From: Neisseria meningitidis
GTDB lineage: Bacteria > Pseudomonadota > Gammaproteobacteria > Burkholderiales > Neisseriaceae
DNA length: 64,000 bases
NCBI RefSeq assembly: GCF_900638555.1
Contig: NZ_LR134525.1
Location: forward strand, 1,426,001-1,490,000
Direction of reading: 5' to 3'
In this document: positions 42,480-51,946 of the stretch, one piece after another
How positions within the stretch are numbered: the stretch's first letter is position 1
Layout of the letters: every line of letters begins with the position of its first letter
Notes under the pieces: model-generated
Seen by the model: only the letters and a program-made list of their open reading frames with translations
Databases searched by the model: none
What the model was told of the DNA's origin: nothing
Program-made: the position numbers and the translations under genes

Positions 42480-43292
42480 ATTCCCGCAAAAGCGGGAATC
42501 TATAGTGGATTAAATTTAAACCAGTACAGCGTTGCCTCGCCTTGCCGTACTATCTGTACTGTCTGCGGCTTCGTCGCCTTGTCCTGATTTAAATTTAATC
42601 CACTATAGTTTATCCGGCTTCAGCGATTTCCGACACATTTCCACACGCTTCAATTTCGTCATTTCTCCGGTTTCAGTCATTGCCGATAACACCGTGGTTT
42701 TTCATTTCTAGATTCCCGCCTGCGCGGGAATGACGGCGGAGGGCTTGCCGTTTTTCCCGGTAAATACCTGCAATTTAAAATCCCATCATTGCCGTGAAAA
42801 CAAACCAAAAACCTAAAATCCCGTCATTGCCGCGAAAACAAACCAAAAACCTAAAATCCCGTCATTCCCGCAAAAGCGGGAATCTAGTTTATCCGGCTTC
42901 AGCGATTTCCGACACATTTCCACACGCTTCGATTCCGTCATTTCTCCGGTTTCAATCATTTCCGATAACACCGTGGTTTTTCATTTCTAGATTCCCGCCT
43001 GCGCGGGAATGACGGCGGAGAGCTTGCCGTTTTTCCCGGTAAATACCTGCAATTTAAAATCCCATCATTGCCGTGAAAACAAACCAAAAACCTAAAATCC
43101 CATCATTGCCGCGAAAACAAACCAAAAACCTAAAATCCCGTCATTCCCGCAAAAGCGGGAATCTAGTTTATCCGGCTTCAGCGATTTCCGACACATTTCC
43201 GCACGCTTCAATTTCGTCATTTCTCCGGTTTCAGTCATTGCCGATAACACCGTGGTTTTTTATTTCTAGATTCCCGCCTGCGCGGGAATGAC
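42480..43292. repeat. NIME array: dRS3 elements with tandem RS units of about 279 bp
   Basis: Six dRS3 20-mers (ATTCCC, 8 variable bases, GGGAAT) occur at 42480, 42712, 42864, 42991, 43143 and 43270. The dRS3 spacing and the intervening RS sequences repeat as a 279-bp unit, almost identical between 42733-43011 and 43012-43290, with a further copy of the first part at 42480-42731. Such neisserial intergenic mosaic elements promote recombination and are targets of filamentous-phage integration. A Correia element interrupts the first unit. Small open frames here are not genes. Confidence 0.93.
42501..42607. repeat. Correia element, short class, inserted in a NIME unit
   Basis: It starts TATAGTGGATTAAATTTAA and ends TTAAATTTAATCCACTATA. 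Other copies of the same NIME unit read GGGAATCTAGTTTATCC, so the insertion site was the TA in that sequence. Confidence 0.93.
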
Positions 43293-43401
43293 GGCGGAGG
43301 GCTTGCCGTTTTCCCGATAAGTCTCTGCGGCTTCCCATTATCGGGTTTCCGTCCACTTGGGAATAACGGGATTTGAAATCATGAAAATGTGTCAAAAATA
43401 A
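43293..43401. other. Spacer between the NIME array and a Correia element
   Basis: About 110 bases hold a degenerate repeat (TCGGGTTTCCGTCCACTTGG) and no gene. Confidence 0.5.
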
Positions 43402-43556
43402 TATAGTGGATTAACAAAAACCAGTACGGCGTTACCTCGCCTTAGCTCAAAGAGAACGATTCTCTAAGGTGCTGAAGCACCAAGTGAATCGGTTCCGTAC
43501 TATTTGTACTGTCTGCGGCTTCGTCGCCTTGTCCTGATTTTTGTTAATCCACTATA
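43402..43556. repeat. Correia element, full-length (155 bp)
   Basis: The element has the ends TATAGTGGATTAACAAAAA and TTTTTGTTAATCCACTATA and the internal GAACGATTCTCTAAGGTGCT block, in reverse orientation to the copy at 5024. It lies just past the recG stop. Confidence 0.95.
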
Positions 43557-43610
43557 AAAAATCAGATTTCCGTTACACTTTTTTTTCTAATATTTCAGAC
43601 GGCATTTTGC

Positions 43611-45653
43611 TCACACGCCCAAATAACCTTCCCTGCCGGAAAGCCATCTTGCCAAATGCGCTTCGACGATTTCGGGGTTTTGCTCAATCAGCAAAGGGGC
43701 GGTTTCGCGCGCCTGTTCCAAAAGGTGCAGGTCTTCTTCGAGTTTGGCGAAACGCAGCATAGGCACGCCGCTTTGGCGCGCGCCGAGAAACTCGCCCGGG
43801 CCGCGGATATTGAGGTCTTGGCGGGCGATTTCGAAGCCGTCGGTGTGTTCGTAGATGACTTTCAGCCGCGCTTTGGCGAGTTCGCCCAAGGGTTCGGCAA
43901 ACAGGAGGACGCACACGCTTTCTGCCGCGCCGCGCCCGACCCGACCGCGTAATTGGTGCAGCTGCGCCAAGCCCATGCGCTCGGCGTGTTCGATGACCAT
44001 CAGGGCGGCATTGGGCACATCTACGCCGACTTCGATGACGGTGGTGGCGACCAAGACGTTCAGCCCCCCCGAAGAAAACCGCGCCATCACTTCGGCCTTT
44101 TCGGCGGCCTTCATGCGCCCGTGTACCAGTCCGATATTGAGTTCGGGCAATGCCGTCTGAAGCCGGGCGAGGGTTTCGGCGGCGGTTTGCAGTTGCAGGG
44201 TTTCGCTTTCTTCAATCAATGGGCAGACCCAATACGCCTGCCGCCCTTTTCGGCAAGTGCCGAGGACGAAGCCTTCGACTTCGGCGCGGCGGACGTTGTT
44301 GACGAGGCGCGTTTTAATCGGTGTGCGCCCGGGCGGCAATTCGTCGATGACGGACACGTCCAAATCGGCGAAAAAACTCATCGCAAGCGTGCGCGGGATG
44401 GGCGTGGCGGACATCATCAGCTGATGGACTTCACGCCCTTTGTTTTTGAGGGCGAGGCGTTGGGCAACGCCGAAACGGTGCTGTTCGTCCACAATGGTCA
44501 AGCCCAAATTGTGAAACGCCACGCCGTCTGAAAACAGGGCGTGCGTGCCGATGGCGATTTTGACGCTGCCGTCGGCGAGTTTGGCTTTGGCTTCGTCTTT
44601 GGCTTTTTTACGCAAACTGCCAAAAAGGCGGACAACTTCAATACCCAAAGGTTCGAGCCATTGTTTAAATTTAATAAAATGTTGTTCGGCAAGGATTTCA
44701 GTGGGCGCCATTACAGCCACCTGCGTGCCGGATTCGATGGCGGTCAGCGCGGACAAGGCGGCGACGATGGTTTTGCCGCTGCCGACATCGCCTTGCAGCA
44801 GGCGGTGCATCGGGTAGGTTTGCGCCATATCGCGGCAGATTTCGGAAACAACTTTTTCTTGTGCATCAGTCAGGGCAAACGGTAAGGCGTGGCGCAGGGC
44901 TTGGGTCAATGTGCCGTCGCCGCCCAATGCCGCCGCCGTGCCGCCGATACGCTTCTGTCGCGCCAAGCGCATCGAAAGCTGTTGCGCCAAAAGTTCATCG
45001 AATTTGAGCCGTTGCCATGCAGGCAGCGTGCCGTCTGAAAGCTGATGAATCGTGAAACTCGGCGGCGGCGAATGCAAAAGACGCAGGCTTTCGGCGAGGT
45101 GTGGCAGCTTCAGACGGCACAGCAGGGCATCGGGCAGCGTGTCGTGCAGCGGCGTAACGTCCAACGCCGTCTGAATAATACGGCGCAAAGTGGGCTGGTT
45201 CAAACCGTTTACGGTCGGGTAAACCGGCGTGAGGCTTTCCGCCAAACCGCCGCCCTCGGCATCGCGGATTTTGGGATGAATCATCTCGTCGCCGTAAAAG
45301 CCGTGTTTGATTTCGCCCACGGCGCGGATGCGTTTGCCGACCGCCGTCTGTTTCTGATGGCTGGCGTAAAAGTGGATGAAGCGCAGAAAAAGGACGCTGC
45401 CGGAACCGTCGGCGATTTGGACAATCAACTGCTTGCGCGGTTTGAACGTTACTTCCTGATGGATAACCTCGCCCTCGACCTGGCACGGCACGCCAATCGG
45501 CGCGTCCTTAATCGGCATAATGTGCGTCTCGTCCTCGTAACGCAGCGGCAGGTGCAACACCAAATCCCACGCGGTATGGAGGTTGAGTTTGTCGAGCTTC
45601 TTGGCGGAAACATCGGTGATTTTGAGCTGTTTCTGGGTTTCGGGCGACATCAT
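43611..45653 (-). CDS. recG: ATP-dependent DNA helicase RecG
   Basis: This 680-residue helicase remodels stalled forks and Holliday junctions. An N-terminal wedge/OB domain (about residues 60-160) precedes the helicase core with Walker A LLQGDVGSGKTIVA, the DEQH box IVDEQHRFGV and the late motif QLRGRVGRG. Length is normal. In several places in-gene uptake sequences are tolerated. Its downstream region is occupied by a Correia element. Confidence 0.96.
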   Translation of the reverse strand: MMSPETQKQLKITDVSAKKLDKLNLHTAWDLVLHLPLRYEDETHIMPIKDAPIGVPCQVEGEVIHQEVTFKPRKQLIVQIADGSGSVLFLRFIHFYASHQKQTAVGKRIRAVGEIKHGFYGDEMIHPKIRDAEGGGLAESLTPVYPTVNGLNQPTLRRIIQTALDVTPLHDTLPDALLCRLKLPHLAESLRLLHSPPPSFTIHQLSDGTLPAWQRLKFDELLAQQLSMRLARQKRIGGTAAALGGDGTLTQALRHALPFALTDAQEKVVSEICRDMAQTYPMHRLLQGDVGSGKTIVAALSALTAIESGTQVAVMAPTEILAEQHFIKFKQWLEPLGIEVVRLFGSLRKKAKDEAKAKLADGSVKIAIGTHALFSDGVAFHNLGLTIVDEQHRFGVAQRLALKNKGREVHQLMMSATPIPRTLAMSFFADLDVSVIDELPPGRTPIKTRLVNNVRRAEVEGFVLGTCRKGRQAYWVCPLIEESETLQLQTAAETLARLQTALPELNIGLVHGRMKAAEKAEVMARFSSGGLNVLVATTVIEVGVDVPNAALMVIEHAERMGLAQLHQLRGRVGRGAAESVCVLLFAEPLGELAKARLKVIYEHTDGFEIARQDLNIRGPGEFLGARQSGVPMLRFAKLEEDLHLLEQARETAPLLIEQNPEIVEAHLARWLSGREGYLGV

Positions 45654-45694
45654 AGGCAGATTCCTTTGGACGCGCCTATTTTATCCGAAAACAA

Positions 45695-45725
45695 AAATGC
45701 CGTCTGAAACGGATTCAGACGGCAT
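45695..45725. terminator. DUS-pair hairpin between secB and recG
   Basis: ATGCCGTCTGAA and TTCAGACGGCAT are inverted around an eight-base loop, just past the secB stop on the minus strand. Confidence 0.8.
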
Positions 45726-45738
45726 CGACAGGCAGGAA

Positions 45739-46182
45739 TCAAGCCCCGGCGGCTTCGGCTTCCTGCTGTTGTTGGTAAATCGCCTCAAAATTAATCGGCG
45801 CGAGCAGGACGGGCGGGAAGCCGGCGCGCGTTACCGTACCGGAAACCGCTTCGCGCGCGTAAGGGAAGAGGATGTTCGGACACGCCACGCCGAGCAGCAG
45901 GTCGGCATCTTCTTCGGGGATGTTTTCCAAACGGAAGATGCCGCTTTGGGTTACTTCGTTCAAAAACATCGTGCGCTCGTTATCCAGCTTGGCGGTAACG
46001 GTTACGGTAACGTCCACGTTGTAGTAGCCGTCTTCCAGCTTTTGGCTGCCGGTGGAAACGCGCATATCCACTTCGGGCTCGCCCTGTTCCAAAAAGATTT
46101 GCGGCGCGTGCGGCACTTCCAAAGACAAGTCTTTGACATACAGTCGCTCGATGCTGAATACGGGTTGCAGTTCTTCGCTCAT
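45739..46182 (-). CDS. secB: Protein-export chaperone SecB
   Basis: This 147-residue protein is SecB, which keeps preproteins unfolded and hands them to SecA. It contains [20 protein letters not shown] at the N-terminus and the [20 protein letters not shown] segment that is strongly conserved in the family. It is 20 bp downstream of a glutaredoxin gene, the usual order in beta- and gamma-proteobacteria (grxC-secB). Confidence 0.96.
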   Translation of the reverse strand: MSEELQPVFSIERLYVKDLSLEVPHAPQIFLEQGEPEVDMRVSTGSQKLEDGYYNVDVTVTVTAKLDNERTMFLNEVTQSGIFRLENIPEEDADLLLGVACPNILFPYAREAVSGTVTRAGFPPVLLAPINFEAIYQQQQEAEAAGA

Positions 46183-46202
46183 TTTGTTTTCCTAGTTGGG
46201 GG

Positions 46203-46460
46203 TTAAGGGTTCAGCAGTCCGTCCAGCCCGCCTTCCTGCTGGAGGCGGTAGAGGTCGGTAAATCCGCCGACGTGCGTTTCGCCGATGAAAATCTGCGGCA
46301 CGCTGCGCTGTCCGGAAAGCTGCTGCATTTCGGCAAAGGCTTCGGGACTTGCATCGACACGGATTTCGTCGATATGTCCGACACCTGCCGCGTGCAGCAG
46401 CCTTTTCGCCATCGTGCAGTAGGGGCAAAACGGACCTGTGTACATGGTAACGGTCTGCAT
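46203..46460 (-). CDS. grxC: Glutaredoxin 3
   Basis: This 85-residue protein has the dithiol active site CPYC (residues 11-14) in a GPFCPYCTMAK context, the cis-proline SVPQIFI and the glutathione-binding GGFTDL motif. The ATG at 46460 is used; the frame is open upstream to 46484 without a better ribosome site. It pairs with secB in one transcript. Confidence 0.93.
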   Translation of the reverse strand: MQTVTMYTGPFCPYCTMAKRLLHAAGVGHIDEIRVDASPEAFAEMQQLSGQRSVPQIFIGETHVGGFTDLYRLQQEGGLDGLLNP

Positions 46461-46480
46461 ATTGGGTTTCCGAAAGTTTT

Positions 46481-46497
46481 GCAATGATAATCAATAT
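46481..46497 (-). promoter_or_regulatory. Possible Fur box upstream of grxC
   Basis: GCAATGATAATCAATAT contains the core AATGATAATCA of the Fur consensus, matching about 14 of 19 positions, 21 bp before the grxC start. This is only a sequence resemblance. Confidence 0.35.
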
Positions 46498-46599
46498 AGG
46501 GGCATTTCCCCCGTTTGGCAAGTGCGGAACAGATGCACGTTCAAACGGCATGTGCGGAATGTGTCAAAGTTTCTTTTTTAAAGTATGATAGACATTGTG

Positions 46600-46652
46600 A
46601 AAAATATTTTTGCACCCGCGCTGCGCGGCGGAACGGATGCAAAAATATTTTT
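46600..46652 (+). promoter_or_regulatory. Long inverted repeat in the rng leader
   Basis: AAAAATATTTTTGCA and TGCAAAAATATTTTT are perfect 15-base inverted arms around a 23-base GC-rich centre, ending 21 bp before the rng ATG. The RNA would form a tall hairpin next to the ribosome site. Confidence 0.6.
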
Positions 46653-46673
46653 ATTACATTTTCAGGAAAAACC

Positions 46674-48167
46674 ATGTTGTCAGGACTCCCCATCCCCAAA
46701 GACATCGCGCGCCCGCCCGAAACGATATTGGTCAACATCACGCCGCAGGAAACGCGCGTAGCGGTGTTGGAGGAAAACAATATCTGCGAGCTGCACATCG
46801 AGCGCAACAGCGAACACAGCCTAGTCGGCAATATCTATTTGGGCGTGGTGCGCCGCGTGCTGCCTGGGATGCAGAGCGCGTTTATCGACATCGGCTTGGA
46901 ACGCGCGGCGTTTTTACACATCGTCGATGTCCTCGAACAACGCCGCAACCCCGAAGAAACCCAGCGCATCGAACATATGCTGTTTGAAGGGCAGTCTGTT
47001 TTGGTGCAGGTCATCAAAGACCCGATCAACACCAAAGGCGCGCGGCTTTCCACCCAAATCTCGCTGGCGGGGCGTTTCCTCGTCCATCTTCCGCAAGAAG
47101 ACCACATCGGCGTGTCCCAACGCATCGAAGACGATGCCGAACGCAGCAGCCTGCGCGAACGCCTCGACAAGCTCCTGCCGGAAAATGCCTGCCGGGGCTA
47201 CATCATCCGCACCAACGCCGAAAACGCCACCGACGAACAGCTCCAGTCCGACATCGACTACCTGACCAAAGTGTGGGAACACATCCAAGAACAGGCGAAA
47301 ATCCGGCCGCCGGAAACCCTGCTTTATCAGGATTTGCCCTTGAGTTTGCGCGTGTTGCGCGATATGGTCGGCTGCGACACGCAAAAAATCCTCGTCGATT
47401 CCACCGTAAACCACGGCCGCATGACGCGTTTTGCCGAACAATACGTCCACGGCGCATTGGGCAGGATAGAATTGTTCAAAGGCGAACGCCCGCTATTTGA
47501 AACCCACAACGTCGAGCAGGAAATCAGCCGCGCCCTGCAACCGCGCATCAACCTCAACTTCGGCAGCTACCTGATTATCGAATCCACCGAAGCGATGACC
47601 ACGATAGACGTGAACACCGGCGGCTTCGTCGGCGCACGCAATTTCGATGAAACGATTTTCCGCACCAACCTCGAAGCCTGCCACACCATCGCCCGCGAAT
47701 TGAGGCTGCGCAACCTCGGCGGCATCATCATCATCGACTTCATCGATATGGCGCAGGAAAGCCACCGCGAAGCCGTGTTGCAGGAGCTTGCCAAAGCCCT
47801 CGCCTTCGACCGTACCCGCGTTACCCTGCACGGTTTTACCAGCCTGGGACTGGTCGAGCTGACGCGCAAACGCTCGCGCGAAAACTTAAACCAAGTCCTC
47901 TGCGAACCCTGCCCTTCCTGCCAAGGCAGAGGCCGTCTGAAAACGCCGCAAACCGTATGCTACGAAATCCAGCGCGAAATCGTCCGCGAAGCGCGCCGTT
48001 ACGATGCCGAAAGTTTCCGCATCCTCGCCGCCCCCAACGTCATCGATTTGTTTTTGGACGAAGAATCGCAATCCTTGGCAATGCTGATAGATTTCATCGG
48101 CAAACCGATTTCTTTGGCAGTCGAAACCGCTTACACGCAGGAACAATACGATATAGTGCTGATGTAA
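46674..48167 (+). CDS. rng: Ribonuclease G
   Basis: This 497-residue endoribonuclease processes 16S rRNA and decays mRNA. It has an N-terminal S1 domain (NIYLGVVRRVLPGMQSAFID), the catalytic aspartates in TTIDVNTGGFVG and IIIIDFIDM, and the zinc-link CEPCPSCQGRGRLK. It lacks the long C-terminal tail of RNase E. The ATG at 46674 is used, although the frame is open to 46515. Its last codons were copied in a tandem duplication just downstream. Confidence 0.93.
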   Translation: MLSGLPIPKDIARPPETILVNITPQETRVAVLEENNICELHIERNSEHSLVGNIYLGVVRRVLPGMQSAFIDIGLERAAFLHIVDVLEQRRNPEETQRIEHMLFEGQSVLVQVIKDPINTKGARLSTQISLAGRFLVHLPQEDHIGVSQRIEDDAERSSLRERLDKLLPENACRGYIIRTNAENATDEQLQSDIDYLTKVWEHIQEQAKIRPPETLLYQDLPLSLRVLRDMVGCDTQKILVDSTVNHGRMTRFAEQYVHGALGRIELFKGERPLFETHNVEQEISRALQPRINLNFGSYLIIESTEAMTTIDVNTGGFVGARNFDETIFRTNLEACHTIARELRLRNLGGIIIIDFIDMAQESHREAVLQELAKALAFDRTRVTLHGFTSLGLVELTRKRSRENLNQVLCEPCPSCQGRGRLKTPQTVCYEIQREIVREARRYDAESFRILAAPNVIDLFLDEESQSLAMLIDFIGKPISLAVETAYTQEQYDIVLM

Positions 48168-48526
48168 AAAATGCCGTCTGAAGCCTTCAGACGGCATCTG
48201 TCTATTTCAGGGTTTCCTTGTCCAACAACGCCCGTATCAACAGACCGTGTCCGAAACGTCGGCTGTCGGTCAGTTCCAAATGTCCGCCGTATTTTTTGGC
48301 AACAGGCTTTATCGGCAACCCGATTTCTTTATTTCTCTGGCAGTCGAAACCGCCTACACGTAGGAACAATACGATATTGTGCTGATGTAAAAAAATGCCG
48401 TCTGAAGCCTTCAGACGGCATCTGTCTATTTCAGGGTTTCCTTGTCCAACAACGCCCGTATCAACAGACCGTGTCCGAAACGTCGGCTGTCGGTCAGTTC
48501 CAAATGTCCGCCGTATTTTTTGGCAA
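48097..48526. repeat. Tandem duplication of the rng/sensor-kinase 3' junction
   Basis: The 206 bp at 48097-48302 (end of rng, DUS-pair hairpin, end of the kinase gene) recur at 48311-48526 with scattered changes and a small insertion. Copy 2 carries a broken rng tail (TAG in place of CAG). Each copy has its own DUS pair (48174-48197 and 48396-48420), so there are two terminators. Confidence 0.85.
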
Positions 48527-49676
48527 GCGTGTCGGCGATGGACAGACCCAGCCCCGTCCCCTGCTGCTCCGTTCCCAAAATACGGTAAAACGGATCGAGG
48601 ACGCGGGCGCGTTCGGATTCGGGAATGCCGTTCCCGTTATCTTCCACCCACACGGCGAGATATTTCCCTTCGTCCGTGAAACCCAAATCGATCCTGCCTT
48701 CGGGCGGCGTGTAACGTACCGCGTTGTCGGCAAAGGTTTTAATCAGCGTATAGATTTCCGTTTCGTCGGCAGACACTTCGACATCGCCTCCGACCGCCAC
48801 GCCGATGTCCTGACGTTTTTCCAAAGCCAGCGGCATCAGTTCCTGCAACACTTGGCGGAAACGGCTTTGCAGACCGAATGTCGTTTTCGTCAGAGGGGTT
48901 TCATCCGACTGCGAACGCGCCAGTGCCAAAAGCTGTTCGAGCAGGTGTTTGTTGCGCCTGATGCTCTGCTGCAAAACGGCAGGCTGCCGCGCTGCATCGG
49001 GTGGGAGCGACATATTGTTGAGCCGTTCCGCCTGAAGGGAAAGGGCTGTCATCGGCGTACGCAATTCGTGTGCCGCGTCGGCGACAAACCGCTGACGGTG
49101 GCGGATGTCTTCATCCGCACGTTTCAAAAGCAGGTTGATGGCGGTTACGAACCCTCTGATTTCACTGGGAATATTGTCCACACTCAAAGCAGACAGGTCA
49201 TTGATTCGGCGTTGTTCGAGACTTTGCGACAATTTGCGGACGGGGCGCATGGCTTTGTGCGTAATCCACACGGTCAGCAGTATCATCAGCGGCAGTGCCG
49301 CCAGCAGGGGCAACACGCTTTGCCGTGCCGCATCCGCCGCCAAATCTTCACGGTATTCGTTTTCCTGCATAACGGCAATCCGTCCCTGTTCGGTCGTGCG
49401 GATATAGACGCGGTAATAATCGTCGTCCCCGTCCGCCTGAAGCGTGTGCAGACCGTCCGCCAGATGCGCAGGCAGGCTGACAACAGGGTCTTCCTGCTGC
49501 GGCATCTGCACGAAAATGCGCGTATCGCCGTCGCCCTCGGGCAAAGTTTCGGGTTTGGAATCGGGTGCGACGTACAATGCCGCCTGACGGAGCAGGTCGT
49601 CCTGCAACGCTTCCGTTTCGTGGAAGGTTTCGTAGTAGGAAAACATACCTGCAAGCATTGCCAGCGGAACAAACAT
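48426..49676 (-). pseudogene. Sensor histidine kinase (QseC/PmrB-like), N-terminally truncated
   Basis: The frame keeps a membrane segment, a periplasmic sensor region, a second membrane helix (VLPLLAALPLMILLTVWI), a HAMP-like linker, the H-box VADAAHELRTPMTALSLQ, the N-box NAVRYTPPEGRIDLGF and the G-box GTGLGLSIADTLAKKYGG. The presumed start, MFVPLAMLAGMFSYYETFHE, lies inside the first helix: the cytoplasmic start is missing because a deletion joins it directly to a response-regulator fragment. The kinase core is intact, but there is no partner and no normal start, so it is probably a pseudogene. Confidence 0.75.
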
Positions 49677-49847
49677 CCAAACCGTCCCGCCCCAGCAAAC
49701 CCAAATCCAGCAGCATCAAGTCATAAGGCTGGGCAGCGGCAGCCGCGCGCCGTTTTTGACCCAATCCACCGCATAGCCGCCGTCTTTCAAACTTGCCGAC
49801 ACCGCCTCCGCAATCATCGCATCGTCTTCCACCAGCAAAACACGCAT
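49677..49847 (-). pseudogene. OmpR-type response regulator remnant
   Basis: From ATG 49847 the frame reads MRVLLVEDDAMIAEAVSASL to VDWVKNGA, then shifts by one base into AAAAAQPYDLMLLDLGLLGR (with the phospho-acceptor aspartate in MLLDLG) and ends at DGLDV, where kinase sequence begins. The rest of the receiver and the whole DNA-binding domain are lost, so one frameshift and one deletion inactivate it. Confidence 0.78.
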
Positions 49848-50064
49848 CAACTTTCCCTTCAAAATAAACCGTGCCTATTCTAACACCCCAAAATTAGCCG
49901 CAATTTAGCGGCCTTTACGCTTGCCGGTATTTTTCAAAACTGCGGCACAAAAAACCGCGCCGGCAACTGCCTTCAGACGGCATTGGGGCGCGATTGCAAC
50001 ACACGGGCAGGCAGAGCCTGCGACAGACCACAGGAACGATTCAGGCTTCAGACGGCTTCGCCGT
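49848..50064. other. Spacer upstream of the two-component remnant
   Basis: The 217 bases hold one DUS near 49973 and another at 50048, and a small palindrome GCCGCAATTTAGCGGC near 49894. No gene is visible. Confidence 0.45.
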
Positions 50065-51381
50065 TTACGGCAGAGGCACGATTCCTGCCGCTATCGAACT
50101 GGCCAATATCGCCAGCGACAAACCCCACGCCCAGAAAAACGAATAACGGATGTGTTTGCCCATCGACAATTTCGCCAAACCCAAGCCCATCCACAAAGCC
50201 GGCGAAAGCGGCGTAACAAAAGTGCCGACGATACTGCCGATCAACATCGCATAACCTGCTGCTTCGGGCGCCACGCCCGCCTGCGAGGTAATCTGCTCCA
50301 CAATCGGAAACAGTCCGAAATAATAAGCGTCCGTACTCAAAACCAACTCAAGCGGAATGCCCAACACACCGATGGCAATATGCAGATAAGGCAGCAGCGC
50401 GTCCGACAGGATATGCACAATGTCTTTGGAAATCGCGTCCAACATCCCCGCACCCTTCAAAATCCCCAAAAACGTACCTGCCGCCAAAATAATGGACGCC
50501 ATCATCACCGCGCCGCCGGCGTGGGCATAAATCCGCTCCATCTGTTCCTGCGGGCTGCGGTAATTCAAAAGCAACGCCGCCGTTGCAGCCAGCATAAATA
50601 CATAACCCGGCGGGAAGATGCCCGAAAAAAGCAGGCTCATCGCCGCCAAAAACAGCAGGACATTCCACCAAAACAGTTTCGGACGCGCCAATTTTTGTTC
50701 TTCTTCCGACAAAGGCACCGGCTTTATCAAATCCGCCACGGCGGGCAACGCGCCCAACTCCCGGACAATCCGCCTTTTTTCACGCACACCCAAAAGCAGG
50801 GACAGCGCAAGGATAAACACTACACCGATAATTTGCACCGTCAACAAAGGTTTATACAATTCGCCCACATCTGCGCCCAACACGCTTGCAACCCGCCCAG
50901 TCGGCCCGCCCCACGGCAGAAGGTTAATCAATCCCGCACTGGAAGTTAGCAGCAAAAACAGCAGGTAAGGATTCATATGCAGACGCTTGTAAAGCGGCAA
51001 AAGGGCGGGGACGACCAATAAAAACGTCGTCGCACCCGCCCCGTCCAACTGCGCCACCACCGACACCAAGACCGTCCCCACACTCACTGCCACGATATTA
51101 CCCCGAGTCAGCTTAATCAAACCGCCTATCATCGGACGAAACAGCCCCACATCGTTCATGATTCCAAAAAACAAAATGGAAAACATAAACATAATCACAA
51201 TCTGCATCACCGATTTGGTGCCGCCCGAATAAAATTCTTTTAATTGGGATACATCAAACCCCGCCAGCAACGCCCCAAACAGCGGCACCAAGATTAATGC
51301 GATGATGGGCGACACTTTTTCCGTCAGCAGCAACCATACGATGACCCCGATAATCAGCAGTCCGATAAACGTCAGCATCAT
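50065..51381 (-). CDS. CitMHS-family citrate/metal-citrate transporter
   Basis: This 438-residue inner-membrane protein has about 11-12 hydrophobic segments. The GAGATTFLLVVPALLPLYKR and NLLPWGGPTGRVAS segments are typical of the CitMHS family, which takes up citrate complexed with Mg2+ or Ca2+ together with protons. Length is normal. It stands alone; no citrate-using genes are adjacent. Confidence 0.87.
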   Translation of the reverse strand: MMLTFIGLLIIGVIVWLLLTEKVSPIIALILVPLFGALLAGFDVSQLKEFYSGGTKSVMQIVIMFMFSILFFGIMNDVGLFRPMIGGLIKLTRGNIVAVSVGTVLVSVVAQLDGAGATTFLLVVPALLPLYKRLHMNPYLLFLLLTSSAGLINLLPWGGPTGRVASVLGADVGELYKPLLTVQIIGVVFILALSLLLGVREKRRIVRELGALPAVADLIKPVPLSEEEQKLARPKLFWWNVLLFLAAMSLLFSGIFPPGYVFMLAATAALLLNYRSPQEQMERIYAHAGGAVMMASIILAAGTFLGILKGAGMLDAISKDIVHILSDALLPYLHIAIGVLGIPLELVLSTDAYYFGLFPIVEQITSQAGVAPEAAGYAMLIGSIVGTFVTPLSPALWMGLGLAKLSMGKHIRYSFFWAWGLSLAILASSIAAGIVPLP

Positions 51382-51676
51382 TTCTCCTTTATTTTATTTT
51401 AAACAGAAAACCGACCGTGCAGGCAAAACCGCCCACAGACGCGGGATAAGCCCTGCATTCTACTTTTTTATTTTGAAACAAGTCAATCGGTCATTTCCTC
51501 CCATTCACGCCTGCCGCCATTCCTGCATCCGTCCGTCATTTCACGGCGGCAACCGATACGGAACAACCGGCAAATCGGTATCGGGACGGCGCGGGGGCAT
51601 TCATCCCGGTGCGCCGATTCAAACGAAACCGCCCCTATCATTGCGGAGCGCGGGGCGTGCCGTACACGCGGGATTT
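51382..51676. other. Spacer upstream of the citrate transporter
   Basis: About 295 bases with no convincing gene. It must contain the transporter promoter, as the gene reads to the left from 51381. Confidence 0.45.
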
Positions 51677-51830
51677 TATAGTGGATTAACAAAAATCAGG
51701 ACAAGGCGGCGAGCCGCAGACAGTACAAATAGTACGGAACCGATTCACTTGGTGCTTCAGCACCTTAGAGAATCGTTCTCTTTGAGCTAAGGCGAGGCAA
51801 CGCCGTACTGGTTTTTGTTAATCCGCTATA
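51677..51830. repeat. Correia element, full-length (154 bp)
   Basis: It begins TATAGTGGATTAACAAAAA and ends TTTTTGTTAATCCGCTATA, with one substitution in the right terminal repeat, and contains the internal CACCTTAGAGAATCGTTCTC block. Confidence 0.95.
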
Positions 51831-51902
51831 AACACGCCGGTCATTTGCCGCGCATTATCCGGCAAACGGCAAACCTTGACGCTGCCCAGCCCATATAAAA
51901 AA

Positions 51903-51930
51903 GCCGCAAAACCCGAACCGGTTTTGCGGC
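51903..51930 (-). terminator. Terminator after the FMN reductase gene
   Basis: GCCGCAAAACC and GGTTTTGCGGC form an 11-bp stem with a six-base loop and, on the minus strand, a following T run. Confidence 0.88.
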
Positions 51931-51946
51931 CTTTCGACTTGTTTGT

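Noticed and set aside
42794..43291. Two identical 72-codon open frames in the argC-recG spacer
   Set aside because: They lie in NIME repeat units and are repeat-derived, not conserved genes.
42480..43292. CRISPR array
   Set aside because: The short palindromes are dRS3 elements, irregularly spaced and separated by near-identical, not unique, sequences; no cas gene is present.
49921..50949. A 342-codon plus-strand open frame opposite the citrate transporter
   Set aside because: It has no domain, is very rich in Arg, Gln and His, and mirrors the codon pattern of the clear CitMHS gene on the other strand.
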